Part shown: positions 43,307-53,615 of the stretch, in pieces
How positions within the stretch are numbered: the stretch's first letter is position 1
How the letters are laid out: each line of letters starts with the position of its first letter
Source: Lumbricus rubellus
Lineage: Eukaryota > Annelida > Clitellata > Crassiclitellata > Lumbricidae
Length of the DNA: 64,000 bases
Assembly: GCA_945859605.1 (NCBI GenBank)
Contig: OX243821.1
Coordinates: 17,305,509-17,369,508, forward strand
Reading direction: 5' to 3'
Program-made: the position numbers and the translations under genes
Notes under the pieces: model-generated
Databases searched by the model: none
The model's input: only the letters and a program-made list of their open reading frames with translations
What the model was told of the DNA's origin: nothing

Positions 43307-44071
43307 GATTATTTTTTAAATTTTTTAAAATTTTATTTATTTTTCCTCAACCAAACAGATACAATTATGGCAGTGAATAATACTTTAACATAATTTAAGA
43401 AGGGGAGACCCAGAAGAGATGGACAATCCTGCTCAGGGGCGCCGTTAGGCGTACGCACTTACACAAGTGCGCACAGCGCGGAAAGGCTTTTAAAAAATAG
43501 CAAATTGTAAATTATAGCGTGAAATATTATAAGCGATGAAATTCTATTGAATCTATTTAAATATTATAATCTATAGAATTCTGTCTTTGCGTAAAGACGT
43601 CACGGCTCATTTGCATAATGGCCTGCGCCATATTGGCTTACAGCTAATGCTTGTTGACATTGGATACGCATGCGAATAGCGCTTATTATAACAATTATTT
43701 CTTGTGTTTTTACTGTATTATCTGCGTCAAACTTACTGAAAGGGATAAAGGGTCAATTAGAGAAGTGCAAAATACACGAGCTTGAATGTCCAGGTTAACG
43801 TGCGAAGAATACCGGCGGCTAAAAACTACAGCCAGAGACATGCAATCTATCGCAAACAAAACTGAAAGTCACTGTTAGCCTACTATGAGAGCTCTATTTT
43901 GCGATGCTCATTGACAGAACAATTTTGCTGGGCCATTTTCGGAATAGTACATAGTAAAGTTTTTCCTGACTGTGGAATTACTTTAGTTACCTAGTCAGTG
44001 TGGGTTTTTTCAAATTTGTTTTCTACTTTGCTGCCTAGTCAGCTGCAGTGCTGTAGGCCTATTTCTATTTC

Positions 44072-44155
44072 TGTACGCAGCGCTCGTGAATAAGCCGGTG
44101 GCCCGCTCTTGGCTTTCAAGTAGCGCTTTAGAAATTTCGAGTTTACGATTACGAC
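44072..44155. repeat. copy 2 of the ~80 bp dispersed repeat
   Basis: Shares 'cagcgctcgtgaataagc' and 'tttcaagtagcgctttagaa' with copy 3 at 53541-53615 in the same orientation, and the latter half with copy 1 at 5270. Confidence 0.7.
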
Positions 44156-45291
44156 AGGCTAGTTATAGGCCTATGCAGAGGAACTGTTACTATTTATAAG
44201 TCTCCATTGTGTTAACAGTTTATTTCAACAATATTTAGTCATAGCAAGTTTGTTAATAAATTCAATTGTTAAAGCTAATGACAACAAGACTGCAAAGCAT
44301 CAAATATGTTCAGTAAATATTGAAGAAAATATTTTTACAGTTCAGAATCTCTTGTATGTGTGAAGCTATATAACCATTGTATTCATAATAGACTTTGCCA
44401 GTGACTAAAATATGTGCTTGACTCTCAAAAAAGCTCAGGCAAAACACATATTTATTGGGGGGAAATGTGAAGCTTACCCGGTTGCTTACATGCATCCGAA
44501 AATTTACTAACATATAGTTGCTCTGCTTAGAAACATGCATAGAACTGCAGAATGGAATGTGTGCAAAACAAAGTTGCAAAATCAACTTCACAAGACTGCA
44601 CAGTGTGCACACCGGTGCTTGTATCTAGATAGGTCTAATGTAGGGTGACCATTTTTTGGCCATCAAAAACCGGGACACTTTTTTGGAAAACTGATATATT
44701 GTAATTTCTTTACGATACAGAACTACAACTAGGCATAGGCCCTTTATGAAGGCCTAATTGTACAGCTTTCGAACACATGGATGCAGGTGTCATCACATTT
44801 AAATTTAATGCTGAGTAGCCAAATTATACTTCAGTTTTAAAAATCTACCACCTGTTCTATAGCTATAGTCGTCAGTGCACTGAGTGCAGCACTCTTTCAC
44901 AATTCCATGAGAACACACTTAATCGGCGCTCAGTATGTAATCTAGTCCATAGGAAGATTGAAGGTTTCTGGCGGCAAATGAACAGGAAAATGGATTTGGA
45001 GACGGTAGACTATGTGCCCCTCAAAATCATAATTTTTTAAATTTCAACATAGCAATGGCAGCATTTTAAGTTGTCATCTGAAAGAAACTGTTCTACTGTT
45101 CAGTGCTGACATGAGTTGCCTAACTCCCATTACGAACCTGACGCGAAATGCCGAAATCTATATGCCTATCCCTACATTGCCTAAGTCTTATAGATCTAGC
45201 GCCACCACTGAAAAAAAACTTTCGCGATCGTTGCGCCTTGATAATTCTTAAAATCTATTAACTAAACTCATTAACCTATAACCATACTAAA

Positions 45292-45302
45292 GATGCAAAT
45301 AA

Positions 45303-45334
<32 letters not shown>

Positions 45335-45354
45335 ATAATAATAATAATAATAAT
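45292..45354. repeat. (AAT)n microsatellite, left part, split by Gmr1-like element
   Basis: The AAT run continues at 52190-52267 beyond the retrotransposon. The element therefore inserted into this microsatellite, and its ATAAT target duplication is hidden in the repeat. Confidence 0.9.
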
Positions 45355-45853
45355 TGTGATATCCTCCTCCTTATCAGTCTCTTCGGAAGCTTCTTCGTTA
45401 AGTTCGTGGTAGCGTAGGCCTATCCCTAGATAACTGTTTCATTAGCTAAATGGCTAGGTAAAGAATCTACAGTCTTTCACTGTTTTATTAACCAACAACG
45501 ACGACGTGTTTAACTCTTCTTATTATACTCCAAAATCCGATAATAAAGTAAAACGATCAGCAACAACACAACAATGACTACACTTGCGTTATCATAACAA
45601 CTACACGACTACTATCTTCATCAGTCTACTCTATCGCAACTCAACAACAACTACTACAGCCTATCTTAACGGCTCTCAACACGCAACACACCTTCTTCAC
45701 TCCCACTCCCTCCTTGTACACTCAACGTACGCTCGTCTAGACATCACGTGCTGCCCATACAATCGTTTGTGCCAGACGCCGCGCGGCAATTTGCAGCTGG
45801 CCTACCTGCATCTCTGTACGACAATCGTCGTGCACTGATTAAATTAGCTTACA
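45355..45853 (-). repeat. 3' LTR of the Gmr1-like element (499 bp)
   Basis: Pairs with 51692-52189. Differences noticed: A/T and C/G in the first 60 bases, and a cluster near 45750-45780 (CATACAATCGTTTGTGCC against CAGACAATCGCCTGTCC). Confidence 0.92.
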
Positions 45854-45970
45854 TTACCTCCTTCCTTTCTTTTGAAGAGAGCTAATTAATCTTAAAAATT
45901 AGCGAACGTATAATGCTTAAACTAAATACAAACAATTCCTATACTAAATGCAATCACAAAATATCTTATA

Positions 45971-48820
45971 CTACAATCTCGATAAGCAGGCCGCTACTAC
46001 ATTCAGCTTTCCCTTCTTATAGTTCAACAGAATGTCAAAATTTTGCAATGATAAAGACCATCGGACTAACTTAGCTGACTTCGACATTGACTCAGTCAAA
46101 TAAACTAAAGGATTATGGTCAGTGAACACATTAATCTTGGAACCAATAATAATTTCTTTCAACTTGTTTAAAGCCCATATGATTGCATAGGCTTCCTTCT
46201 CAATCGTAGCCCATCTCCTCTGGGTATCAGTCAGCTTCTGACTGATAAATGAAACGGGACGTTCTATCCCTTCATCGTCCACTTGTGACAGCACAGCTCC
46301 GACAGCAAAATCACTGCTATCACAGTACAAATTAAATGGTTTGCCAACCTCGAACATGTATAAAATTACATTTGATAAAACAATTTCTTTAAGAGAATCA
46401 AAAGATTTATGGTGGTCCTCAGTCCAAACAATGTTCTCAGGTGTTTGCTTGCTAGTTAAATCTGTCAATGGTTTAGCAATTTCAGCAAAATTACAAATAA
46501 ATTGTCTGTAGAAACCAAAAAATCCTAACACTTGCTTCACTTGCTTCTTCGTTTCAGGGTTTTTTAAATTAATCAAACTGTCAATCCTATCTGGATTCAT
46601 CATCTTCTTCCCTGATCCTATAAGGTGACCGATGAATTTCACCTCACTCTTACCAAACACACATTTCTTCAAGTTCAAGGTTACATTATGCAGTCGTATT
46701 TGTTTCAAAAACAATTCTAAATGTTTCAAATGAATGTTCCAATCATCAGAATGTACTGCAATGTCATCAACATAGGGTTCAGTAAATGCATTAATCGGTT
46801 GCAAAATCATGTTTATTGCTTTTACAAAAGTCCGTCCAGAGTTAATCATGCCAAAAGGGACACGTGTAAATTCGTACAGTCCATTATGGGTAACGAATGC
46901 GGTTTTCCATTGGTCGGATTTCTTCACAGGACAAGTCCAGTAAGCACTGCGACAGTCCAAGACGGAGATAAACTTGGATTTCCCGACTTTGCTCAGCACA
47001 TCGTTGACGATCGGCATGGGATATCGACAATTTTCAGTATATGAATTCACGTACCTGTAGTCGCACGCGAGTCTCAAGGATCCGTCCTTCTTCTTGACGA
47101 TGACCAGCGGACTTGCCATTCTGCTCGACGACGGTTGAATGATGTTTGCTTTCAGCATCTCTTGTATTTGTTTGTCCACTTCTGCGCGGTATATCAGCGG
47201 TATTTGATAAGCCATGAACTCCTTCTCTCGAAAGTCCGGTCTCAGCACCACTTCGTGTTCTACCAATGTACATAATCCAGGTTTGTCCGAAAATCTGTCT
47301 GCATAACGGTTCAGTACGTCCAGTAGCTGTTTCTGTTGCTCGCTCGTAAGATGTCCGATCTGTTCATAGTCCAATTGCAGCGATTTCTGTGTCGTCTCTG
47401 CATGGTCTTCTTTCAATTGTAGCTCTACCACTGATCCGAATTCGTCGTCCTCTTCCACGATGAGACCACACGATAATGTTCTTGCGATGAACTTCCTCAT
47501 TTTGTTGACATGGACGATTCGTCGGCCGTTTTCATTCATATCCACCAGATACGAATACTTGGATCTTCTTTGTAGCACTGTACATGGACCATGCCATCGT
47601 GAGATTAATTTATTGGTTGACGTTGGATACAGGACGATGACATTTTCTCCTGGTTCGAATTCTTTATCCTTGGCCCTCTTGTTGTATTGACTGGCGTATT
47701 GTTTTTGCTTTTCCTCTGCACAATTCTCAGCAAATATCAAAGCTTTCTCCATGTCTGCTCTTAAATTCTTCAGGTACTTTGCTGGTTGTACTCCAATGTT
47801 TGGCGGTAGATTTATTTCTTTGGTCCAGCTTTCCTTTAAGATAGTTAGTGGTCCTCTTGGCATTTTTCCATACACCAGCAGATATGGTGCCACTCCTGTC
47901 GTTGCGTTTGGAACTTCTCTCAATGCCCATACAGTAAACGGAATGATTTTATGCCACTGTCTCGGATTTTCCACAATGACATGATGAACCATCTTCTTGA
48001 ACGTCTGATTCCATCTCTCAACTAATCCTGCGGCCTCTGGATGCCCCGGTGAATCGAATCGTGGACAGCATCCCATCAATTTCAAAAATTCTCTTGTGAG
48101 ACTGGCTGTAAAATTTGTGCCTCTGTCGCTGGTGATCACAGATGGCACCCCCACGTCAATGAATAGCTTCATCAAAGTTTCGCACACAGCCTTAGCAGTC
48201 AATGACTTCAGCAAGAAGATTGTCGGCCATCTTGTACATGAATCCACTATGCACAAGCAATACTTATGTCCTGCTGCTGACTTCGGTTCTATTGGGCCTA
48301 CCACGTCCATAGTCATCCGTCGGAATGGAACATCTTCCCTTGGAATTGGTGTAATCGGCACTCGATCCATCACCAAACTTCGTGCCTTCAGCTGACACTT
48401 CTCACAGGACTTACAAAATTTCACCACGTCTCGACGCATCTTTGGCCAGACAAAGGACAACTTGATTCTCTCTCGTGTCTTCTCTTCTCCCAAGTGTCCG
48501 CCAAATACTGACTCGTGAGCTAATTCCATTACTTGAATTCTTCTCTCTTTCGGTAACACCAACTGGTACACTAGCTGATCCAGCATTTGATGTTTCTTAT
48601 ACATCAATCCATTCACCACGCTAAACTCTGATCCTTTGTCTTCAGCGATCCTCCACCACGATTTCAGTGACTCGTCATTTCTCTGCTGCTCCTCGAATTT
48701 CTTCGCATCTTCCAGCTGTCTTTCATCGTTCGAATTCTCTGTGAACAAGTCCCTCATACTTGTCTCCAGTTCAGCGTCGCTTTCGGAATCTTCACTATCA
48801 TTTCGTTCACATGCAGCCAT
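45971..48820 (-). CDS. Gmr1-like pol: integrase, reverse transcriptase, RNase H
   Basis: 949 aa without a stop. The integrase comes first: zinc-binding H102, H109, C136 and C139, then D172 (MDVVGPI), D232 (SDRGTNF) and E268 (GLVERWNQ), with 35 residues between the last two (DD35E). The reverse transcriptase follows (PLVIVKKKDGSLRLACDYRY) with YVDD at 683-686. RNase H carries YCDSSDFAVGAVLS, IEKEAYAIIWAL and FTDHNPLVYL. The ORF overlaps the gag-protease ORF by 67 bases in the -1 frame, so a -1 ribosomal frameshift or internal initiation is expected. It performs cDNA synthesis and integration of the element. Coding appears intact. Confidence 0.92.
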   Translation of the reverse strand: MAACERNDSEDSESDAELETSMRDLFTENSNDERQLEDAKKFEEQQRNDESLKSWWRIAEDKGSEFSVVNGLMYKKHQMLDQLVYQLVLPKERRIQVMELAHESVFGGHLGEEKTRERIKLSFVWPKMRRDVVKFCKSCEKCQLKARSLVMDRVPITPIPREDVPFRRMTMDVVGPIEPKSAAGHKYCLCIVDSCTRWPTIFLLKSLTAKAVCETLMKLFIDVGVPSVITSDRGTNFTASLTREFLKLMGCCPRFDSPGHPEAAGLVERWNQTFKKMVHHVIVENPRQWHKIIPFTVWALREVPNATTGVAPYLLVYGKMPRGPLTILKESWTKEINLPPNIGVQPAKYLKNLRADMEKALIFAENCAEEKQKQYASQYNKRAKDKEFEPGENVIVLYPTSTNKLISRWHGPCTVLQRRSKYSYLVDMNENGRRIVHVNKMRKFIARTLSCGLIVEEDDEFGSVVELQLKEDHAETTQKSLQLDYEQIGHLTSEQQKQLLDVLNRYADRFSDKPGLCTLVEHEVVLRPDFREKEFMAYQIPLIYRAEVDKQIQEMLKANIIQPSSSRMASPLVIVKKKDGSLRLACDYRYVNSYTENCRYPMPIVNDVLSKVGKSKFISVLDCRSAYWTCPVKKSDQWKTAFVTHNGLYEFTRVPFGMINSGRTFVKAINMILQPINAFTEPYVDDIAVHSDDWNIHLKHLELFLKQIRLHNVTLNLKKCVFGKSEVKFIGHLIGSGKKMMNPDRIDSLINLKNPETKKQVKQVLGFFGFYRQFICNFAEIAKPLTDLTSKQTPENIVWTEDHHKSFDSLKEIVLSNVILYMFEVGKPFNLYCDSSDFAVGAVLSQVDDEGIERPVSFISQKLTDTQRRWATIEKEAYAIIWALNKLKEIIIGSKINVFTDHNPLVYLTESMSKSAKLVRWSLSLQNFDILLNYKKGKLNVVAACLSRL

Positions 48821-50496
48821 CTCTTCTTCAGTTTCATTGTTCTCAGATGTTGTCCTTGAATGCTGAGTTCATCTTCGCTGTCCGTGTCATCTTCTTGCGA
48901 ACTTTCGTTTATCGTTTCATCTTCTCCGCCTTCGACTTCTGCTCTCCGACTTTGTGCTCTTGTAGTCACATTCGCTTGTAGTTCCCCTTGCAACACACTC
49001 ACTGGTGGAATCTCTTTCAATTCTGCAATTATCTCCGGATGTAGCAAGAACTTTTCCTTATTTTCTTTGCACAGATCCGCTGGAATGCTGGCACACACTA
49101 AAGTTAAATATGGCGCGATATTTATTGTCCTGTCCTCTGTAGCTGCTCCTTCGTTACGACCGCTCATCCGCACTTCGATTTTCACCAACTTAGCTGGAAT
49201 CGGCTCTCCAGCTACACATTGCAAATGAACTCTGCCGATTTCTTCTACTGTCGTTCCTTTCAGTAGTTCCTCGTTGATTACTGGTATCTCGGTCCCCGTG
49301 TCAACCAACGCCTCGACTTGCACAGGCTGCCCATCAGTCCCACGTATCTCCACATTTACATGCTGCAACGATATCTTCTTTATGCGTTGACACTCCTCTT
49401 TACTTTTTGTTTCTCGACAAATTTCTGCAATGGAAGTAGTCTTTATCGCTTCTTTCTGTATGGTGAACTGCGGCGTACACTTCATTACCGACTTCACTTC
49501 TGTTTCACGATCGTCCGATTCTTCAAACTGGTCTGGTGCATTCATCACTTGTATCTGGTTTACTCGAAGATTTTCTGCACTTCTGCTAAGGTTCTTCCTC
49601 ATGTTTGCCGCTCCTGGTGCTTGGAAATTTTTTATTAGGTGTTTGTCAGAATGACAGTTGTGGCAACGTTTCTTTATAAAACTTCTTTGCTCATTGTTCT
49701 CCCACTTGTTGTACGGCGTGTATGATGCATTACTTTCTGTTGGGCGTCCCAGCGGCGGAGTTCGATTGTAGGCTTGTCTGTCCCACGTTGATTCTTTCTT
49801 ATCTTGCCAATACTGCTTTCCAGAATAGTTATCTTTCTTTGCATCATTACTCTTGGCTTGGCTTCCGGTGTCTTTGTTATCCTTGTTCCACTTGGTTTGC
49901 TTTGGACTATTGTCCCATGATTCATATTTCGGCTTTTCTTGAAACATCACACCAATCCGATTGTTTACATGTATGTCTGCGAGGTCTGCCACGTCACTGG
50001 CTTCCAAGCATTCTGTACCCTCTTTTGCTAAGACAAACTGTAGTGGACCTGGTGGTAAACATTCTTTCAGTTTATCTGCCACTAGCAGATCAAACAGCTT
50101 CTCGTAATCTTTGTCCACTCGTCTACTTCGGACATAATAATTCAACAGGTTCTTCAGCCTAGCCGTGAACATCGTGTACGTTTCTTCGGCTGTCTTTTTG
50201 GCATCTGCAAACCTTGACCTGTACTCACGAGCTGTTAACTTGAATTCCTTCAACAAGTGCTTTTTCACTGCATCGTATTTATCTAAATTCTCAAATGACA
50301 TTCGATTCAATACCGTTCGCGCTCTCGGGGTCATCAATGGCAACAACAATTTCACCCAGTACTGCTTTTCCACAGCGAAGCTATTGAATGCATTTTCAAC
50401 TGTCTCAAAATATAATGGCACTTCCATCATATCATACGGCATCTTAGGCAATACATGCTTCATGGTATCACCAATCTTCTTAATTTTGGACACCAT
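48754..50496 (-). CDS. Gmr1-like gag C-terminal part and protease
   Basis: 580 aa, in the same frame as the upstream ORF at 50521, from which one TAA separates it. The capsid region (LLKEFKLTAREYRSRFADAK, LLVADKLKECLP) is SCAN-like as in other Gmr1-like gags. The zinc knuckle reads CHNCHSDKHLIKNF, so the last Cys of CCHC is Phe and the knuckle may be defective. The protease motif is VEALVDTGTEIPVI. The last 67 bases overlap pol. It forms the particle shell and processes the polyprotein. Confidence 0.82.
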   Translation of the reverse strand: MVSKIKKIGDTMKHVLPKMPYDMMEVPLYFETVENAFNSFAVEKQYWVKLLLPLMTPRARTVLNRMSFENLDKYDAVKKHLLKEFKLTAREYRSRFADAKKTAEETYTMFTARLKNLLNYYVRSRRVDKDYEKLFDLLVADKLKECLPPGPLQFVLAKEGTECLEASDVADLADIHVNNRIGVMFQEKPKYESWDNSPKQTKWNKDNKDTGSQAKSNDAKKDNYSGKQYWQDKKESTWDRQAYNRTPPLGRPTESNASYTPYNKWENNEQRSFIKKRCHNCHSDKHLIKNFQAPGAANMRKNLSRSAENLRVNQIQVMNAPDQFEESDDRETEVKSVMKCTPQFTIQKEAIKTTSIAEICRETKSKEECQRIKKISLQHVNVEIRGTDGQPVQVEALVDTGTEIPVINEELLKGTTVEEIGRVHLQCVAGEPIPAKLVKIEVRMSGRNEGAATEDRTINIAPYLTLVCASIPADLCKENKEKFLLHPEIIAELKEIPPVSVLQGELQANVTTRAQSRRAEVEGGEDETINESSQEDDTDSEDELSIQGQHLRTMKLKKRWLHVNEMIVKIPKATLNWRQV

Positions 50497-50520
50497 CGTC
50501 TCACTTTCTCTGAGCCTATT

Positions 50521-51348
50521 TTATTCTGATTCCTCACGGATTCTTCTATCGTCTTCGTCTTTCTTCTTCAGTCTATTTTGATCTTCTATCCTACGCAGTT
50601 CTTCCTGTTCTATCTTTTGCTGCAACAAGTCTAACTGCTTTCTGCGTTCCTCCTTTTCAATAGTCATTTCTTGGAGTTGAGCCTCCTTGATAGCAAGTTT
50701 CTTTTGTTCCAACTGCATCTGCTCTTCTCTTTCTCTTTCTGCTTTTTCCAAATTGTCTTTTTCGGCTTGGAATTCTTCCTGTCGAATCTCTTCGGCTCTT
50801 TGCAGTTCTTGTAAACGCAACTTTTCCTTTTCTTCCTCACGAGCCTTTTTGTCTTCGATGTGCTGTTTACGTATTTCTTCATCGCTTCTCCTTGCTCTTT
50901 CATATTCTATCATTAATTCCATCCTTCTTCGTTCTGCTTCGTCACGATCTAATTTCATTTGTTCTAACTGGAGCTGAAATTGCTGCTTTTGCATGTCTAT
51001 CTCTTGCTGTCGTATCCTTTCTGCTTTTTCTGCTCTTTCTCTCTCTTCCTGTCTGCGTTGCTCTTCTTTTTCCTTGTCTTCTTGTCTACTCATCATCATG
51101 AATTGTAGCAACGCCTCCATAGACATCGGTGCCTGTGGCTTCTCAATTGGCTTTCCTTCAGCTCCACCAACCGCACCTTCTTCTTCCGCGTCTTTCGCCC
51201 AACCCTCCGCCAAAGATCTCATCAAATGTTCCCTCGACATCTGTTCAACTTCTTCTGCGTCTACGCCTGCTTCAATTAATAATTTTACTAGTCTCTCCGA
51301 AGACATCTTTTTAATAGCTGCTTGCTTTTGCTCCGTAAGTTTCTCCAT
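50521..51348 (-). CDS. Gmr1-like gag N-terminal coiled-coil part
   Basis: 275 aa: a short helical start (KKMSSERLVKLLIEAGVDAE) and then about 180 residues of Glu/Arg/Gln-rich coiled coil. It stops at a TAA that is in frame with the rest of gag, only 24 bases before the next Met. The likely original state is one gag of about 860 codons interrupted by a single stop; readthrough is the alternative. The gag-only element at 34338 has a shorter coiled coil in the same place. Confidence 0.78.
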   Translation of the reverse strand: MEKLTEQKQAAIKKMSSERLVKLLIEAGVDAEEVEQMSREHLMRSLAEGWAKDAEEEGAVGGAEGKPIEKPQAPMSMEALLQFMMMSRQEDKEKEEQRRQEERERAEKAERIRQQEIDMQKQQFQLQLEQMKLDRDEAERRRMELMIEYERARRSDEEIRKQHIEDKKAREEEKEKLRLQELQRAEEIRQEEFQAEKDNLEKAEREREEQMQLEQKKLAIKEAQLQEMTIEKEERRKQLDLLQQKIEQEELRRIEDQNRLKKKDEDDRRIREESE

Positions 51349-51691
51349 CTTACTTCTTTACTTTACTGATGCTAGTCGATAAATAGTAGGCTACTCTTCA
51401 AATGTTTGCAATTGACTGACTTCAATTCTTTATGCACACTTCAATAGACAAGCAAGTTTTTCTACCTTGTAGTCGTTGTGTTGTCGTTTCTCACTGTCGT
51501 ACGGATGCTCGATGTATCGTTGCTTCTCCCGTGTGCTCGGCTCCTCGATAAATTCACAGCGTCCGTTCCTCCGCAACGTCTGTTGATTGGATAGAATCCC
51601 TCCGTTCGTAACTTGGCACGTAGACCCGCCGTTCGTAACTAGGATCGTTCTCCTGCAACTTGGATCGTTATCTCACCGCAACGACACCAAA

Positions 51692-52188
51692 TGTGATATC
51701 CTCCTCCTTTTCAGTCTCTTCGGAAGCTTCTTCGTTAAGTTGGTGGTAGCGTAGGCCTATCCCTAGATAACTGTTTCATTAGCTAAATGGCTAGGTAAAG
51801 AATCTACAGTCTTTCACTGTTTTATTAACCAACAACGACGACGTGTTTAACTCTTCTTATTATACTCCAAAATCCGATAATAAAGTAAAACGATCAGCAA
51901 CAACACAACAATGACTACACTTGCGTTATCATAACAACTACACGACTACTATCTTCATCAGTCTACTCTATCGCAACTCAACAACAACTACTACAGCCTA
52001 TCTTAACGGCTCTCAACACGCAACACACCTTCTTCACTCCCACTCCCTCCTTGTACACTCAACGTACGCTCGTCTAGACATCACGTGCTGCCCAGACAAT
52101 CGCCTGTCCAGACGCCGCGCGGCAATTTGCAGCTGGCCTACCTGCATCTCTGTACGACAATCGTCGTGCACTGATTAAATTAGCTTAC

Positions 52189-52189
<1 letters not shown>
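51692..52189 (-). repeat. 5' LTR of the Gmr1-like element (498 bp)
   Basis: Promoter-side LTR for the minus-strand ORFs; see the partner LTR for differences. The AAT microsatellite resumes right after it (52190-52267). Confidence 0.92.
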
Positions 52190-52268
<79 letters not shown>

Positions 52269-53540
52269 ATTCTACATAGCCTAATTTGACAACTTCTCTA
52301 TCTTTTGGGCCATATCCTTTTGGGTTGTAAATTCTGCCATTTACATAAAACTGACTTTACAATATCCAAGTTTCCGTCTTGTCAAAAACCGGGACAATTT
52401 TGCCCTTTTGCCAAAGTCGTCTGGACACCGGGACGCACTGCAAAAAACCGGGACATGTCCCGGAAAACCGGGACGTATGGTCACCCTAGTCTAATGATGT
52501 TCCTTGCAAAGTTGAATATCATGGTCATCAGTGACATAGCTGCTCCTGAGCAACACCCCACTCTCTCAGTGACATAGCTGCTCTTGAGCAACACCCACTC
52601 TTTTGCAGCCAATTTAAAATTAGATTCAACGAGATGGCAAAATAATAGGCTTAAGCAACGAGTAAAGGCTTCGATACACTTAAGCCACAGAGATCTTTCA
52701 AATTGGAGGCTGTTATATGCTCAAAATCCATTAAAATGTTTGGTCTGATACTTGTCTTACTTTCAATCAATGCCTTATCATTTTTCAACATTTTACATCA
52801 ACTGATTCTGCCATGTTCTTAAGTTCCACCAGAGTGCATGTAATATGTCCATTGATAAAAGCCAAGCATCACTGTCAGAATAGGGTGACACCAAGGGCAG
52901 CTCTGCAGTTCATGACCAAACTGACAATCTATAATAAAAGTGGTCTATTTCTAAACCTGTTGGATCAGCTGTTGCTAACACCTTTGCAGATGAAGCCGAT
53001 GATGAAGCGGATTAAGCAGACAGTTTATAATGTAGAAGCTAAGGAACTTGACGAGTAATAATGTGCATAAGATAATTATTATCATACAGTTGTCAAGACC
53101 AAACACAGCGACAAAGATATGAGAATCCAGCACTCAACTGGCTGTCAAGCCTTCTTCTGTTTCTTTGCCAGGCTTATCTCAGGTTCTCCCAACCGAGACA
53201 CTGAATACAGTACCACGCATCTTAGTGTGTTAGGGCCTCGCTGTTGTAAATATGTGCGTGCTGGACCGATGGGTTTCCAGAGGGGGCCATTGGAGGGTAA
53301 TCACAGCACCCAAGTCCACACTAGTCTTAATGCGGCTCTGCTCAACTTCCTCATGCTCCTTTATCACATATCAGGTTTCCCATTCGAAATCAAAAGGCAC
53401 TTCTTCCAGAACTCTTACCCCCTATCTCATTCTCAGCTGATCCTTCCAATTCACAACCCAGATGACGCGTTAACAGCAGCTGCACTGCCCCTCTGATCCT
53501 CTGGCAACTGGACTCTTATCTGACAACCTTTCTGACTCAA

Positions 53541-53615
53541 CGCAGCGCTCGTGAATAAGCTGGTGCCCCGCGCTTGGCTCTCAAGTGGTGCTTTAGAAAT
53601 TTTGAGTCTGCAACT
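53541..53615. repeat. copy 3 of the ~80 bp dispersed repeat
   Basis: Direct repeat of 44072-44155 within hAT-1. The region around it (52497-53540 and 53616-53990) holds no gene I can recognise. Confidence 0.7.

Larger units (their letters stand above)
45355..52189 (-). mobile_element. Gmr1-like Ty3/gypsy LTR retrotransposon, nearly intact (6.8 kb)
   Basis: LTRs are 45355-45853 and 51692-52189, begin TGTGATATCC and end TTAGCTTACA. By eye they differ at about five bases and one indel (about 1%). The ATAAT duplication lies on both sides. The minus-strand order is gag, protease, integrase, reverse transcriptase, RNase H. Integrase before reverse transcriptase is the Ty1/copia-like order known in Gmr1-like Ty3/gypsy elements of deuterostomes. 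AAAAGAAAGGAAGGAGG (45857-45873, minus sense) is the polypurine tract; TTTGGTGTCGTTGCGGTG after the 5' LTR is the likely primer-binding site. Confidence 0.92.
44641..52488. mobile_element. nest B layer 3: hAT-2, TIR TAGGGTGACCAT
   Basis: The left end reads TAGGGTGACCAT and the right end ATGGTCACCCTA. A perfect 8-bp duplication GTCTAATG occupies 44633-44640 and 52489-52496. Sub-terminal words 'aaaaccgggaca' repeat near both ends. About 1.0 kb of its own sequence after removing the LTR element. No transposase. Confidence 0.85.

Noticed and set aside
46721..50977. Plus-strand ORFs across the Gmr1-like element
   Set aside because: They are antisense shadows of gag and pol with no domain of their own.
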